Positions 7,670-16,134 of a stretch of 39,289 nucleotides of DNA are shown piece by piece (positions within the stretch are counted from its first letter, which is position 1; every line of letters begins with the position of its first letter). The notes below the pieces were generated by a model. That model saw only the letters and a program-made list of their open reading frames with translations. It searched no databases and had not been told where the DNA came from. This DNA is from DASTQL01 sp035761805 (GTDB lineage Bacteria > Actinomycetota > Actinomycetes > Jiangellales > Jiangellaceae). The stretch is taken from contig DASTQL010000233.1 of assembly GCA_035761805.1 (NCBI GenBank), positions 1 through 39,289 of the forward strand, given 5' to 3'. Both the position numbers and the translations under genes were made by a program.

Positions 7670-9310
7670 GTGGCTGCCACAGTTGCCGACAACCTCGCCG
7701 ACCTCCCCCGGGCCACGGCCGTCCGGGCCGGGTCCCGGACGGCACTGATCGCCGACGAGCGCTCCGTGACCTGGTCGGAGCTGGACTCCACCGCCGATTC
7801 CGTCGCCGCGGGGTTGCGAGCCCGCGGACTGGGTCCGGGCGACCGCGTGGCGCTCGCCCTCGGGACGACGATCGAGTTCGTCGAGACCTACCTGGGCACG
7901 CTCCGCGCCGGCTGCGTGGCCGTCCCCGTCAACACCGGACTGACGGCCGGTGAGGTGGCGCGGGTGCTGGCCGACTCGGGGAGCCGCCTGATCGTCGCCG
8001 GGGGGCCCGCCCTCACCGCCGTACGTCAGGCGATCTCTGGCCCGGCAGGCGCTCTGACCGATGCACCGCCCGAGCGGACCGGGGCCGAGGTCCCGGGGCT
8101 GGTGGTGACCGGCGCCCCCGTGCTGCCCGGCGAGTCCCCGTACGAGTCGTTGACGGGCGCCGAGGGCGAGGCGCAGGAGGAGCCCGCCGCCGGCGGCGAG
8201 GACCTGGCCACGCTGCTCTACACGTCGGGAACGAGCGGACACCCGCGTGCGGCCATGCTGAGCCACCGCGCCCTGCTCGCCGACATCGAGGCGGTGATGG
8301 CGCTCGACCCGCCGGCGATGCGCGCGGACGACGTGGTGCTGGGGGTGCTGCCGCTGTTCCACGTCTACGGGCTGAACGCGGTACTCGGCGTCGCACTCCG
8401 TACAGGGGCGACGCTGGTGCTCACGGAGAGGTTCGACGGCGACGGGACGCTCGAGCTCGTGCGCCGGCACATGGTGACCAACGTCCCGGCCGCCCCTCCG
8501 GTCCTGGTGGCCTGGGCGGCGCGCGACGACCTGGACGAGGCCCTTGCCGGTGTGCGGCTCGTCGTCAGCGGTGCCGCCCCGCTGCCGGTGGCGGTGCTCG
8601 AGCAGGTGGAGACGGCGTCAGGAGCAGCGGTGCACGAGGGGTACGGCCTGACCGAGACCGCTCCCGTGCTCACGACGACGCTCGCCTCCCGCGGGCGCCG
8701 TAAGCCGGGCTCCGTGGGCCGGCCACTGCCCGGTGTGGACCTGCGGCTGGTCGACGAGGACGGCCACGAGGTCGAGGAGGGCGACCCAGGTGAGGTCGTG
8801 GTGCGTGGGCCGATGCTCTTCTCCGGCTACTGGCCCGACGGCTCTGGCGGGCCTGACGCGCGTGGCTGGTGGCGGACGGGCGACGTCGCCTACGCCGACG
8901 AGGACGGCGACCTCTACCTCGTCGACCGCGTCAAGGAGCTGGTCATCGTCAGCGGCTTCAACGTCTACCCGGCCGAGGTCGAGGAGGTGCTCGTCGAGCA
9001 CCCGGGGGTCGCCGCCGCCGCGGTGATCGGAGTCCCGCACCCGGCCACGGGAGAGGCGGTCAAGGCGTTCGTCGTCCCGGTGGAGGGCGTCGAGCTGTCC
9101 GTGCCCGAAGTCCTGGCCCACGCGCGTGCTCGGCTGGCCCGCTTCAAGTGCCCGACCGTCGTCCAGGTGGTGGGTGAGCTCCCGTACTCCGCAACCGGCA
9201 AGGTCGCCAAGGGCCGGCTGCGCGCCCGCGAAAGGGTCGAGGCCGAGCTCGGCCCGGGCCTGGCCACCGCCCCGGGTCCTGCCCCCGGCCTGGGCCGGGA
9301 GCGGCGGTGA
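7670..9310 (+). CDS. AMP-dependent acyl-CoA ligase (fatty acid-CoA ligase-like)
   Basis: 546 aa ANL-superfamily adenylating enzyme that would activate a carboxylic acid with ATP and CoA. Motifs: LLYTSGTSGHPRAAM (the P-loop, where the usual PKG is PRA), LPLFHVYG, YGLTETAP, WWRTGD, VDRVKELVIVSGFNVYP, and PYSATGKVAKG with the C-terminal catalytic Lys. About 40 residues beyond that Lys form an Ala/Gly/Pro-rich tail. Start is uncertain: GTG at 7670 has a CAGACT box 8 nt upstream, while the in-frame GTG at 7652 would add six residues. The stop overlaps the next start by 4 nt (GTGA), so the glutaredoxin-like gene is translationally coupled. The acyl substrate cannot be read from sequence. Confidence 0.85.
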   Translation: MAATVADNLADLPRATAVRAGSRTALIADERSVTWSELDSTADSVAAGLRARGLGPGDRVALALGTTIEFVETYLGTLRAGCVAVPVNTGLTAGEVARVLADSGSRLIVAGGPALTAVRQAISGPAGALTDAPPERTGAEVPGLVVTGAPVLPGESPYESLTGAEGEAQEEPAAGGEDLATLLYTSGTSGHPRAAMLSHRALLADIEAVMALDPPAMRADDVVLGVLPLFHVYGLNAVLGVALRTGATLVLTERFDGDGTLELVRRHMVTNVPAAPPVLVAWAARDDLDEALAGVRLVVSGAAPLPVAVLEQVETASGAAVHEGYGLTETAPVLTTTLASRGRRKPGSVGRPLPGVDLRLVDEDGHEVEEGDPGEVVVRGPMLFSGYWPDGSGGPDARGWWRTGDVAYADEDGDLYLVDRVKELVIVSGFNVYPAEVEEVLVEHPGVAAAAVIGVPHPATGEAVKAFVVPVEGVELSVPEVLAHARARLARFKCPTVVQVVGELPYSATGKVAKGRLRARERVEAELGPGLATAPGPAPGLGRERR

Positions 9311-9579
9311 GCTCGCCGTCGGTGCCGCGAGTCGTGCTGCTGGGCAAACCCGGTTGCCACCTGTGCGACGATGCCCGCGCCGTGGTCGCCCGGGTCTGCG
9401 AGGAGCTCGGCGTCAGCTGGCGGGAGCTCAGCATCCTCGACGACCCCGACCTCGAGGCGCGCTACTGGGAGCAGATCCCCGTGACGCTCATCGACGGCCG
9501 CCAGCACGAGTTCTGGCGGGTGGACGAGGCCCGGCTGCGCGCGGCCCTCGCCCGACGCCCGTCGCCTGCCCCCAAATGA
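9307..9579 (+). CDS. Glutaredoxin-like protein (DUF836, Rv0508-like)
   Basis: 90 aa thioredoxin-fold protein with an N-terminal redox motif KPGCHLCDDA (CxxC) and the cis-Pro region EQIPVTLIDG. Members of this family commonly sit just upstream of hemA in actinobacteria, as here. It probably reduces a disulfide or mixed disulfide in the cytoplasm; the partner is unknown. The GTG at 9307 overlaps the ligase stop. Its own stop codon lies inside the outer arm of the 86-nt palindrome. Confidence 0.83.
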   Translation: MSSPSVPRVVLLGKPGCHLCDDARAVVARVCEELGVSWRELSILDDPDLEARYWEQIPVTLIDGRQHEFWRVDEARLRAALARRPSPAPK

Positions 9580-9660
9580 TCACGGCAGCCGCGTAGATGG
9601 GTGCCGAGCCAGGTGCATTCACCACGGCACCCACCCACTTACGCGGCTGCCGTGATCATT
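9575..9660. repeat. 86-nt near-perfect palindrome (three nested stems)
   Basis: Outer arms of 21 bp are perfect inverted copies (9575-9595 and 9640-9660, beginning AATGATCACGG). An inner 9-bp stem TGGGTGCCG/CGGCACCCA (9598-9606, 9625-9633) and a 4-bp stem GGTG/CACC around loop CATT (9612-9623) complete it. The only unpaired bases are GA on the left, six on the right and a few beside the loop. It overlaps the glutaredoxin-like stop codon and ends 19 nt before the Rex operator. It could terminate transcription from either side or be a dispersed palindromic repeat. Confidence 0.75.
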
Positions 9661-9679
9661 GGGGCCCCGACCTGTGACT

Positions 9680-9697
9680 TTGTGCGTGTCTTCACAA
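9680..9697 (+). promoter_or_regulatory. Rex operator (ROP site) in the rex promoter
   Basis: TTGTGCGTGTCTTCACAA, an 18-bp inverted repeat (TTGTG, 8 nt, CACAA) matching the known Rex site TTGTGAANNNNTTCACAA in its outer bases. It overlaps a possible -35 (TTGTGC), so bound Rex would block the promoter. Streptomyces Rex is known to control its own rex-hemACD operon through such a site. Confidence 0.8.
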
Positions 9698-9709
9698 GTG
9701 ACCTAGGCT
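9680..9709 (+). promoter_or_regulatory. Predicted rex-hemACD promoter
   Basis: -35-like TTGTGC (9680-9685) and -10 TAGGCT (9704-9709) are spaced 18 bp apart. Transcription would start near 9717, leaving a leader of about 75 nt before the GTG at 9793. Confidence 0.5.
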
Positions 9710-9792
9710 GTCCGGTGCCGCATTACCACCGGCCGAGGGCGCCCGGGTCACCGGGGGTCCTGGCTGCGTTGTCCACCCCGACCGGGAGCACC

Positions 9793-10515
9793 GTGACCCG
9801 ACCGAGCCGCCCCACCGCCGTGGGCACCGTCCCGCGCGGGGTCCCCGAGGCGACGGTCGCCCGGCTGCCGCTCTACCTGCGCGCGCTGGGCGGCCTGCTC
9901 GAGCGGGGCGTCGCCACGGTCTCGTCGGAGGAGCTCGCGACGGCCGCCGGGGTCAACTCCGCCAAGCTGCGCAAGGACCTGTCCTACCTCGGCTCGTACG
10001 GCACCAGGGGCGTCGGCTACGACGTGGAGTACCTCCGCTACCAGATCTCCCGAGAGATCGGGCTCACCCAGGACTGGCCCGTCGTCATCGTCGGGATCGG
10101 CAACCTGGGTCACGCCCTGGCCAACTACGCCGGCTTCGCCTCGCGCGGCTTCCGTGTCGCCGCCCTCGTCGACGCCGACCCCGCCCGTACGGACGAGGAG
10201 GTCGCCGGCCTGCGGGTGCGCCCCCTGGAGGAGCTCGAGCGGCTGATCACCGAGCACGGGGTCGCGATCGGCGTCATCGCCACGCCGGCACACGCGGCCC
10301 AGCCGGTGTGCGACCGCCTCGTCGACGCCGGGGTCACGAGCATCCTCAACTTCGCCCCGACCGTGCTCGGGGTGCCCGACGGCGTCGACGTCCGCAAGGT
10401 CGACCTGTCGATCGAGCTCCAGATCCTCGCCTACCACGAGCAGCGCAAGAACGGCGCCTCGCTCGCGCTCACCGCGGAGCAGGCCGCGGAGCTGGCCCGG
10501 GCGGTGCGCGCATGA
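9793..10515 (+). CDS. rex: Redox-sensing transcriptional repressor Rex
   Basis: 240 aa, the usual size. An N-terminal winged helix (VSSEELATAAGVNSAKLRKD recognition region, then YLGSYGTRGVGY) is followed by a Rossmann domain with VVIVGIGNLGHALANY for NAD(H). The C-terminal helix (YHEQRKNGASLALTAEQ) is the domain-swapped dimer element. NADH binding releases Rex from its operators, so genes under it are induced when NADH/NAD+ rises. The GTG at 9793 has GGGAG 5 nt upstream; a much longer in-frame extension to 9601 is rejected because it would read through the operator and palindrome. First gene of the operon; its stop overlaps the hemA start (ATGA). Confidence 0.95.
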   Translation: MTRPSRPTAVGTVPRGVPEATVARLPLYLRALGGLLERGVATVSSEELATAAGVNSAKLRKDLSYLGSYGTRGVGYDVEYLRYQISREIGLTQDWPVVIVGIGNLGHALANYAGFASRGFRVAALVDADPARTDEEVAGLRVRPLEELERLITEHGVAIGVIATPAHAAQPVCDRLVDAGVTSILNFAPTVLGVPDGVDVRKVDLSIELQILAYHEQRKNGASLALTAEQAAELARAVRA

Positions 10516-11819
10516 GCCTGCTCGTCGTCGGGATGTCGCACCGCACCGCCCCCGTCGAGGTCCTCGAGCGTGCCGCCCTCACCGGCGACGCCGCGGCCAA
10601 GCTGCTCGACGAGGTCCATGCGGCGCACCACCTCGCCGAGGCGGTCGTGCTGGCCACGTGCAACCGGGTCGAGCTCTACGCCGACGCGGCGACCTTCCAC
10701 GGCGGCGTCGAGGAGGCCGGGGAGCTCATCGCCCGGCACGCCGGCGCCGACCTGCACGCCATGACCACGCACCTCTACGTGCACTACGAGGACCGGGCCG
10801 TAGCCCACTTGTTCGGCGTGACCAGCGGGCTCGACTCGATGGTCGTCGGCGAGAGCCAGGTCCTCGGCCAGGTCCGGGACGCACTGCGGCTGGCGCAGAC
10901 CTCCGGGTCCGCTGGGCGGGTGCTCAACGAGCTCTTCCAGACAGCCCTGCGGGTGGGCAAGCGCGCCCACACGGAGACCGGCGTCGACCGGGCCGGCCGG
11001 TCCCTGGTGACGGTGGGACTCGAGACGGTGGGGCTGCACGTCGGTGGCGTCGCCGGGCGCCGCGCCGTGGTGGTCGGCGCCGGGTCGATGGCCGCCCTCG
11101 CCACGGCGACGCTGCGCCGGCTGGGCGCCGAGGACATCGCCGTCGTCAACCGGACCTCCGAGCGGGCGGCCCGCCTGGCAGAGGCCGTCGGGGGCCGTGC
11201 GGTCCCGACCGCCGAGCTCCCCCACGAGCTGGTCCGAGCCGACCTGGTCGTCTCCTGCACGGGAGCTCACGGCGTCGTGATCCCGTACGAGGTGGTGGAG
11301 GGGGCCGCCCGGACCCGCGCCGGCCGTCCGCTGGCGATCGTCGACCTCGCCCTGCCCCACGACGTCGACCCCGGCGTACGAGAGTTGCCCGGCATCGCCC
11401 ACGTCGACCTGGCGTCGCTGGCGGACCACCCGCACGTCGACGACGTCGCCGACGACGTCGAGGCCGTGCGGGGCATCGTGGCCGAGGAGCTCTCGCTCTT
11501 CGCCGGCAGCCGGTTGCAGGCCCGGGTGGCCCCGACCGTGGTCGCGCTGCGCTCGATGGCCGACGACCTGGTGTCCGCCGAGCTGACCCGGCTGCGGACG
11601 CGGCTGCCCGACATCGACGAGCGGGTCGACACCGAGGTCGCCGCCACCGTTCGCCGCGTCGTGGACAAGCTGCTCCACTCCCCGACCGTACGGGTGAAGG
11701 AGCTGGCCGCCGAGCCCGGCGGCGCCGAGTACGAGCGGGCCCTGCGCGAGCTGTTCGCGCTCGACCTGCGCACCGTGGAGGCGGTCGCCCGCCCGGACGA
11801 GGGGGAGGTGGGCCGGTGA
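10512..11819 (+). CDS. hemA: Glutamyl-tRNA reductase
   Basis: 435 aa. First step of the C5 pathway: NADPH reduction of glutamyl-tRNA to glutamate-1-semialdehyde. The catalytic Cys50 lies in LATCNRVELY. VVGESQVLGQV is the family signature, GRRAVVVGAGSMA the NADPH site, and a helical dimerisation domain follows (about 320-430). The start overlaps the rex stop by 4 nt and its stop overlaps hemC by 4 nt. Under Rex control through the operator at 9680, heme synthesis would be tied to the NADH/NAD+ ratio. The next enzyme, hemL, is 13 kb away in the window. Confidence 0.97.
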   Translation: MSLLVVGMSHRTAPVEVLERAALTGDAAAKLLDEVHAAHHLAEAVVLATCNRVELYADAATFHGGVEEAGELIARHAGADLHAMTTHLYVHYEDRAVAHLFGVTSGLDSMVVGESQVLGQVRDALRLAQTSGSAGRVLNELFQTALRVGKRAHTETGVDRAGRSLVTVGLETVGLHVGGVAGRRAVVVGAGSMAALATATLRRLGAEDIAVVNRTSERAARLAEAVGGRAVPTAELPHELVRADLVVSCTGAHGVVIPYEVVEGAARTRAGRPLAIVDLALPHDVDPGVRELPGIAHVDLASLADHPHVDDVADDVEAVRGIVAEELSLFAGSRLQARVAPTVVALRSMADDLVSAELTRLRTRLPDIDERVDTEVAATVRRVVDKLLHSPTVRVKELAAEPGGAEYERALRELFALDLRTVEAVARPDEGEVGR

Positions 11820-12763
11820 CCGGACCCGCCCTGCGCCTGGGCACCCGGCGCAGCGCCCTCGCCCTGATCCAGGCCCGGCTGGTCGCCCGGGCGGTGACCG
11901 ACGCCACCGGCCGTACGGTGGAGCTCGTCGAGGTGACCACGCGCGGCGACACGAGCCGCGAGCATCTCACCTCGATCGGCGGCACCGGGGTCTTCGTCAG
12001 CGCGCTGCGGTACGCCCTGCTGGCCGGTGAGGTCGACCTGGCCGTCCACTCCCTCAAGGACCTGCCGACCGCGCCCGCCGAGGGCCTGGTGCTCGCGGCG
12101 GTGCCCCCGCGCGAGGATCCGCGTGACGTGCTCTGCGCGCGGGACGGGCTGACCCTCGGCGAGCTCGGACACCGTGCCGTCGTCGGCACCGGTTCGCCCC
12201 GCCGGGAGGCGCAGCTGCACGCGCTGGGTCTCGGGCTGCGGGTCGCGCCGGTCCGCGGCAACGTCGACACCCGGCTGCGGCTGGTCGCGACCGGGGAGGT
12301 CGACGCGGTCGTCCTCGCCCGGGCCGGGCTGGCCCGGCTTGGACGTCTCGACGCCGTGACGGAGGTGCTCGACCCGCTCCAGATGCTGCCGGCCCCGGGT
12401 CAAGGGGCCCTGGCGGTCGAGTGCCGACCGCAGCTGGTCCCACTTCTCGCGGCGCTCGACGACCCGCCCAGCCGGGCCGCCGTGACCGCCGAACGCTCCC
12501 TCCTCGCCGCGCTCGAGGCCGGCTGCACCGCCCCCGTGGGGGCATGCGCCGAGGTGGCGGAGGGCGACGAAGGCCTCGAGCTCTACCTCCGCGCCGTCGT
12601 GGCCTCGCCCGACGGATCGGTGTGCATCCGCAAGTCCGCCACCGGCCCGCTCGCGCGGGCGAGCGACCTGGGCCGCGAGCTCGCGGCCGAGCTGCTCGCC
12701 GACGGGGCCGTGGCTGTCGTCGGTGCTCGAACGAGGGCACCTCAGGAGGAGACCGTCCCGTGA
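11816..12763 (+). CDS. hemC: Porphobilinogen deaminase (hydroxymethylbilane synthase)
   Basis: 315 aa. Joins four porphobilinogen units into hydroxymethylbilane. LRLGTRRSALALIQA opens the protein, the catalytic Asp82 lies in VHSLKDLPT, Arg-rich GTGSPRREAQL binds substrate carboxylates, and Cys237 in LEAGCTAPVG carries the dipyrromethane cofactor. The GTG start overlaps the hemA stop (GTGA). All key residues are present. Confidence 0.97.
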   Translation: MTGPALRLGTRRSALALIQARLVARAVTDATGRTVELVEVTTRGDTSREHLTSIGGTGVFVSALRYALLAGEVDLAVHSLKDLPTAPAEGLVLAAVPPREDPRDVLCARDGLTLGELGHRAVVGTGSPRREAQLHALGLGLRVAPVRGNVDTRLRLVATGEVDAVVLARAGLARLGRLDAVTEVLDPLQMLPAPGQGALAVECRPQLVPLLAALDDPPSRAAVTAERSLLAALEAGCTAPVGACAEVAEGDEGLELYLRAVVASPDGSVCIRKSATGPLARASDLGRELAAELLADGAVAVVGARTRAPQEETVP

Positions 12764-14379
12764 CCATGAGGAAGCGTCCCGCCAAGCAGACCGGTCGCCG
12801 CACCGGCAGCGTCGCCTTCGTCGGCGCCGGCCCCGGCGACCCCGGCCTGCTGACCGTCCGGGCCGTCGAGCTCCTCGCCGACGCCGACGTCGTCGTGGTG
12901 GAGGAGCCGCGCCACCGCGACCTGGTCGACCCGTCCCGCGTTGACGTCGAGGTGCTCGAGGGGGGTGTCGACGACGACGGCCTGCCGCTCACCGCTGCGG
13001 CGCGCGGCAAGCTGGTCGTGGCCGCGGCCAAGGGCGGCCGCCGCGTCGTCCGGCTCCTCGGCGGCGACCCGTTCGTCCACTCGACAGGCGGCGACGAGGC
13101 GCTGGCCTGCGCCCGGGCAGGGATCCCCTACGAGCTCGTCCCCGGCGTCCCGCTCGCGACGGCCGTCCCCGCCTACGCCGGCATCCCGCTGGCGTTGGGG
13201 CGCCACCGCGACGTACGGATCGTCGACGTCGCGGCGGGCAAGGTCGACTGGGCCTCCTGTGCGGCGTCGGACACGCTCGTGCTCCTCTCCGCCGTGGGCA
13301 CCGTCGGCGAGGCGGCCGCCGCGTTGGTCGATGCCGGCCGCAAGCCGGACACGCCCGTCGCCGTCACACGGGCCGGTGCCACCGTGGAGCAGGAGACCCT
13401 GGTCAGCACCCTCGCCCACGTGGGAGCCGACGTCCGCGCCGCCGGCTTCGCCGCCCCTGCCGTGGTCGTCGTGGGGGAGGTCGTCGCCCACCGGGACGTC
13501 CTGTCGTGGTTCGAGACGAAGCCGCTGTTCGGCTGGCGCGTGCTCGTGCCCCGGACGAAGGAGCAGGCGGGGGCGCTGTCCTCGGCTCTCCGGTCCGCCG
13601 GGGCGGTGCCGGCCGAGGTTCCGACCATCTCCGTCGAGCCCCCGCGCAACCCGCAGCAGATGGAGAAGGCCGTGCGCGGCCTGGTCGAGGGCCGGTACGA
13701 GTGGATCGCCTTCACCTCGGTCAACGCCCTGCGCGCGGTGAAGGAGAAGTTCGCCGAGTACGGCCTGGACTCCCGCGCCCTCTCGGGGCTCAAGGTGGCC
13801 GCTGTCGGTGACAAGACCGCGCAGGCGCTGCGTGCCTGGGGGATCCAGCCCGACCTCGTCCCCGGCGGGGAGCAGTCGGCCCGCGGGCTGCTCGAGGACT
13901 GGCCGCCCTACGACGAGGTGCTCGACCCGATCAACCGCGTCTTCCTGCCCCGGGCGGACATCGCGACGGAGACGCTGGTCGCCGGGCTGGTCGAGCTCGG
14001 CTGGGAGGTCGACGACGTGACCGCCTACCGCACGGTGCGTGCCGCACCACCGCCGGCCGAGACCCGCGAGGCCATCAAGACCGGCCGGTTCGACGCGGTG
14101 GTCTTCACCTCGTCCAGCACGGTCCGCAACCTGGTCGGCATCGCGGGCAAGCCGCACGCGGCCACCGTGGTGGCCTGCATCGGCCCGCAGACGGCCAAGA
14201 CCGCCGAGGAGCACGGCCTGCGCGTCGACGTGATGGCTCCGGCACCTTCTGTCGAGGCGCTCGCGGGAGCCCTGGCCGAGTTCGGCGCGGAGCGGCGACT
14301 GGCCCTGCTCGAGGCGGGCGAGCCGGTGACCCGGCCTTCTCAGCGGCGTCGCACGCCGGCGAAGCGCAAGGCCACCTGA
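12760..14379 (+). CDS. hemD: HemD fused to a uroporphyrinogen methyltransferase-like domain
   Basis: 539 aa fusion. Residues about 15-250 resemble uroporphyrinogen-III C-methyltransferase (SUMT): FVGAGPGDPGLLT and LLGGDPFVHSTGGDEA for SAM binding. Residues about 258-510 are uroporphyrinogen-III synthase, which closes the macrocycle: GWRVLVPRTKEQAGAL, WIAFTSVNALRAV, VFTSSSTVRNL and VACIGPQTAKTAEE. The SUMT part departs from consensus at several sites (see findings), so methylation is less certain than HemD activity. The GTG at 12760 overlaps the hemC stop and has AGGAGG 10 nt upstream; ATG at 12766 is an alternative. The tail is Arg/Lys-rich. Fusions of this type are common in actinobacteria. 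Confidence 0.93.
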   Translation: MTMRKRPAKQTGRRTGSVAFVGAGPGDPGLLTVRAVELLADADVVVVEEPRHRDLVDPSRVDVEVLEGGVDDDGLPLTAAARGKLVVAAAKGGRRVVRLLGGDPFVHSTGGDEALACARAGIPYELVPGVPLATAVPAYAGIPLALGRHRDVRIVDVAAGKVDWASCAASDTLVLLSAVGTVGEAAAALVDAGRKPDTPVAVTRAGATVEQETLVSTLAHVGADVRAAGFAAPAVVVVGEVVAHRDVLSWFETKPLFGWRVLVPRTKEQAGALSSALRSAGAVPAEVPTISVEPPRNPQQMEKAVRGLVEGRYEWIAFTSVNALRAVKEKFAEYGLDSRALSGLKVAAVGDKTAQALRAWGIQPDLVPGGEQSARGLLEDWPPYDEVLDPINRVFLPRADIATETLVAGLVELGWEVDDVTAYRTVRAAPPPAETREAIKTGRFDAVVFTSSSTVRNLVGIAGKPHAATVVACIGPQTAKTAEEHGLRVDVMAPAPSVEALAGALAEFGAERRLALLEAGEPVTRPSQRRRTPAKRKAT

Positions 14380-14402
14380 CCCGCCCACCCCTCCGTACGG
14401 CA

Positions 14403-14441
14403 CGAGCGGCCGTACCTCCCCCGTGGTGGTACGGCCGCTCG
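14403..14441. terminator. Strong bidirectional hairpin between hemD and the subtilase gene
   Basis: A perfect 14-bp stem (14403-14416 with 14428-14441, core GAGCGGCCGTACC) around an 11-nt loop, starting 24 nt after hemD and 19 nt beyond the convergent subtilase stop. It is well placed to end transcripts from both sides and to separate hemD from what follows. Confidence 0.8.
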
Positions 14442-14459
14442 CGCGTCCGGGTCAGCGGG

Positions 14460-16019
14460 TCAGGGCCGCTGGATCTGCAGGGTGTAGGAGCCCGAGCCGC
14501 TGTAGGCGTACACCCGCCAGCGGTAGTAGGCGGGCGTGCCGATGTAGGAGACGTCCTCGTTCGGCGAGGTCGTCGTCCCGCTCGCCACGACGACCCACCG
14601 GGAGCCGTTCCAGCGTTGGAGGTAGAGGTCGAAGTCCGCCCCGCTCGGCCCGGTCAGGCAGCCGCGGTGCGTGCCCGACGAGGCGCTGTAGTAGTAGGAC
14701 CCGTTGGGCTGGTACGCCGAGGCGCCCGAGCTCAACGATCCGGTGTGGGTCTCCGGCAGGGAGCACCCGCTCGGCGGCGGCGCACCGCCACCCCCTGTCA
14801 GCCCGGAGAACAGCAGGACGTTGGGCGAGCCGCTGCCGGGGCTGGTCACCTTGCCGGTCGTGCCGGTGGACACGATCTGGTTGCGCACCGTCGAGGGCGA
14901 AGCCGTCCTGTTGCCCTGCAGGTAGAGGGCAGTCACGCCCGCGACGTGCGGGCTGGCCATCGACGTCCCGCTGATCGTGTTGGTCGCCGTCGTGGACGTG
15001 TGCCAGGCCGACGTGATCGACGAGCCTGGCGCGAAGACGTCGAGGCAGGACCCGTAGTTCGAGAAGGACGACCGGGCGTCCGTCGACGTCGTGGAAGCGA
15101 CGGTGATGGCGGCCGCCACCCGGGCGGGGGAGTAGTTGCAGGCGTTGGCGCTGGAGTTGCCGGCGGCGACTGCGTAGCCGATGCCGTTGCCGATCGAGCT
15201 GTTGACCGCGCTGTCGAGCGCGCTCGAGGCCCCGCCACCGAGGCTCATGTTGGCCACGGCCGGCCGCACGGCGTTGGCCGTGACCCAGTCGACCCCGGCG
15301 ATGACACCGGAGGTGGTGCCCGAGCCGTTGCAGCCGAGCACCCGGACGGGGACGAGCGTCACCTGCTTCGCGACGCCGTGGACGGTCCCGCCGATGGTCC
15401 CCGCCACATGCGTGCCGTGCCCGTTGCAGTCGGTCGTGCCGCGCCCGTCGTTGACGGCGGTGTAGCCCGCCGCCGTACGACCGGAGAGCTGTTGGTGGGT
15501 GCTCAGGATGCCGGTGTCGATCACGTACGCGCGCACGCCCTGCCCGGTCGCCGTGTAGCCGTACGTGTTGTTGAGGGGGAGGTTGCGCTGGTCGATGCGG
15601 TCCAGCCCCCACGTGGCCGGACTCTGGTCGACGGTGGTCGAGACGACCTGGTCGGCCTCCACGTACGCGACGTCGGGGTCGGCCCGCACCGCCGCCAGTT
15701 CGGCCGCGTCGAGGGTGGCGGAGAACCCCTTCAGCGCTGCGGTGTAGGTGTGGTCGACCTTGGCGCCGCGCTGCTTGGCGCGGGCCAGCGCGGCCGATGC
15801 CCGCGAGCGCGACGTCTCCTGCTCGAGCACCACGATGTAACGACCCTCCACCACGCCAGGGCGGTCGGCTCCCACGAGCGGTGCCGGCGCGTCGTCGGGA
15901 TCGGCGGCGACCGCCGCCCCCGGCACGGCGGTCAGGGCGACGGCCAGGAGACCGGCGAGCCCGGGCAGGCTCCACCGGCGCGCCCTCGCGACGACGGAGG
16001 ACGTGGGAGATCGGGACAC
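14460..16019 (-). CDS. Secreted subtilisin-family (S8) serine protease
   Basis: 519 aa preproenzyme. Residues 1-39 are a Sec signal peptide (ARARRW, then a hydrophobic core, cleavage after AVA). An I9 inhibitor propeptide follows (about 59-128, RYIVVLEQE). The proteinase K-like catalytic domain (about 135-405) has Asp168 (VIDTG), His201 (NGHGTHVAG), oxyanion Asn288 (AAGNSS) and Ser353 (GTSMASPHVAG). A Gly/Pro linker leads to a C-terminal domain (about 425-519) resembling the bacterial pre-peptidase type, with aromatic YYYSASS and DFDLYLQRW. The GTG at 16019 precedes the signal peptide and follows a GGGGGTGG site. It is transcribed against the hem genes and separates hemD from hemB. Likely an extracellular scavenging protease. 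Confidence 0.92.
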   Translation of the reverse strand: MSRSPTSSVVARARRWSLPGLAGLLAVALTAVPGAAVAADPDDAPAPLVGADRPGVVEGRYIVVLEQETSRSRASAALARAKQRGAKVDHTYTAALKGFSATLDAAELAAVRADPDVAYVEADQVVSTTVDQSPATWGLDRIDQRNLPLNNTYGYTATGQGVRAYVIDTGILSTHQQLSGRTAAGYTAVNDGRGTTDCNGHGTHVAGTIGGTVHGVAKQVTLVPVRVLGCNGSGTTSGVIAGVDWVTANAVRPAVANMSLGGGASSALDSAVNSSIGNGIGYAVAAGNSSANACNYSPARVAAAITVASTTSTDARSSFSNYGSCLDVFAPGSSITSAWHTSTTATNTISGTSMASPHVAGVTALYLQGNRTASPSTVRNQIVSTGTTGKVTSPGSGSPNVLLFSGLTGGGGAPPPSGCSLPETHTGSLSSGASAYQPNGSYYYSASSGTHRGCLTGPSGADFDLYLQRWNGSRWVVVASGTTTSPNEDVSYIGTPAYYRWRVYAYSGSGSYTLQIQRP

Positions 16020-16134
16020 TGGGCCACCCCCGTTGATCGGACGCACTGGACGAGCTGACTGACTCGATCCGTGACCACCGGTCAAGGATGGCGTCACGGT
16101 AGACCTGCCCGCCCGCTTTGTCACTGGTGCGCGG

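Noticed and set aside
9601..9792. A longer N-terminus for Rex beginning at 9601
   Set aside because: It would translate through the palindrome, the Rex operator and the promoter; the GTG at 9793 has a ribosome site and gives the normal protein length.
10431..11678. A 415-codon minus-strand frame opposite hemA
   Set aside because: Antisense of a textbook glutamyl-tRNA reductase; no motifs of its own.
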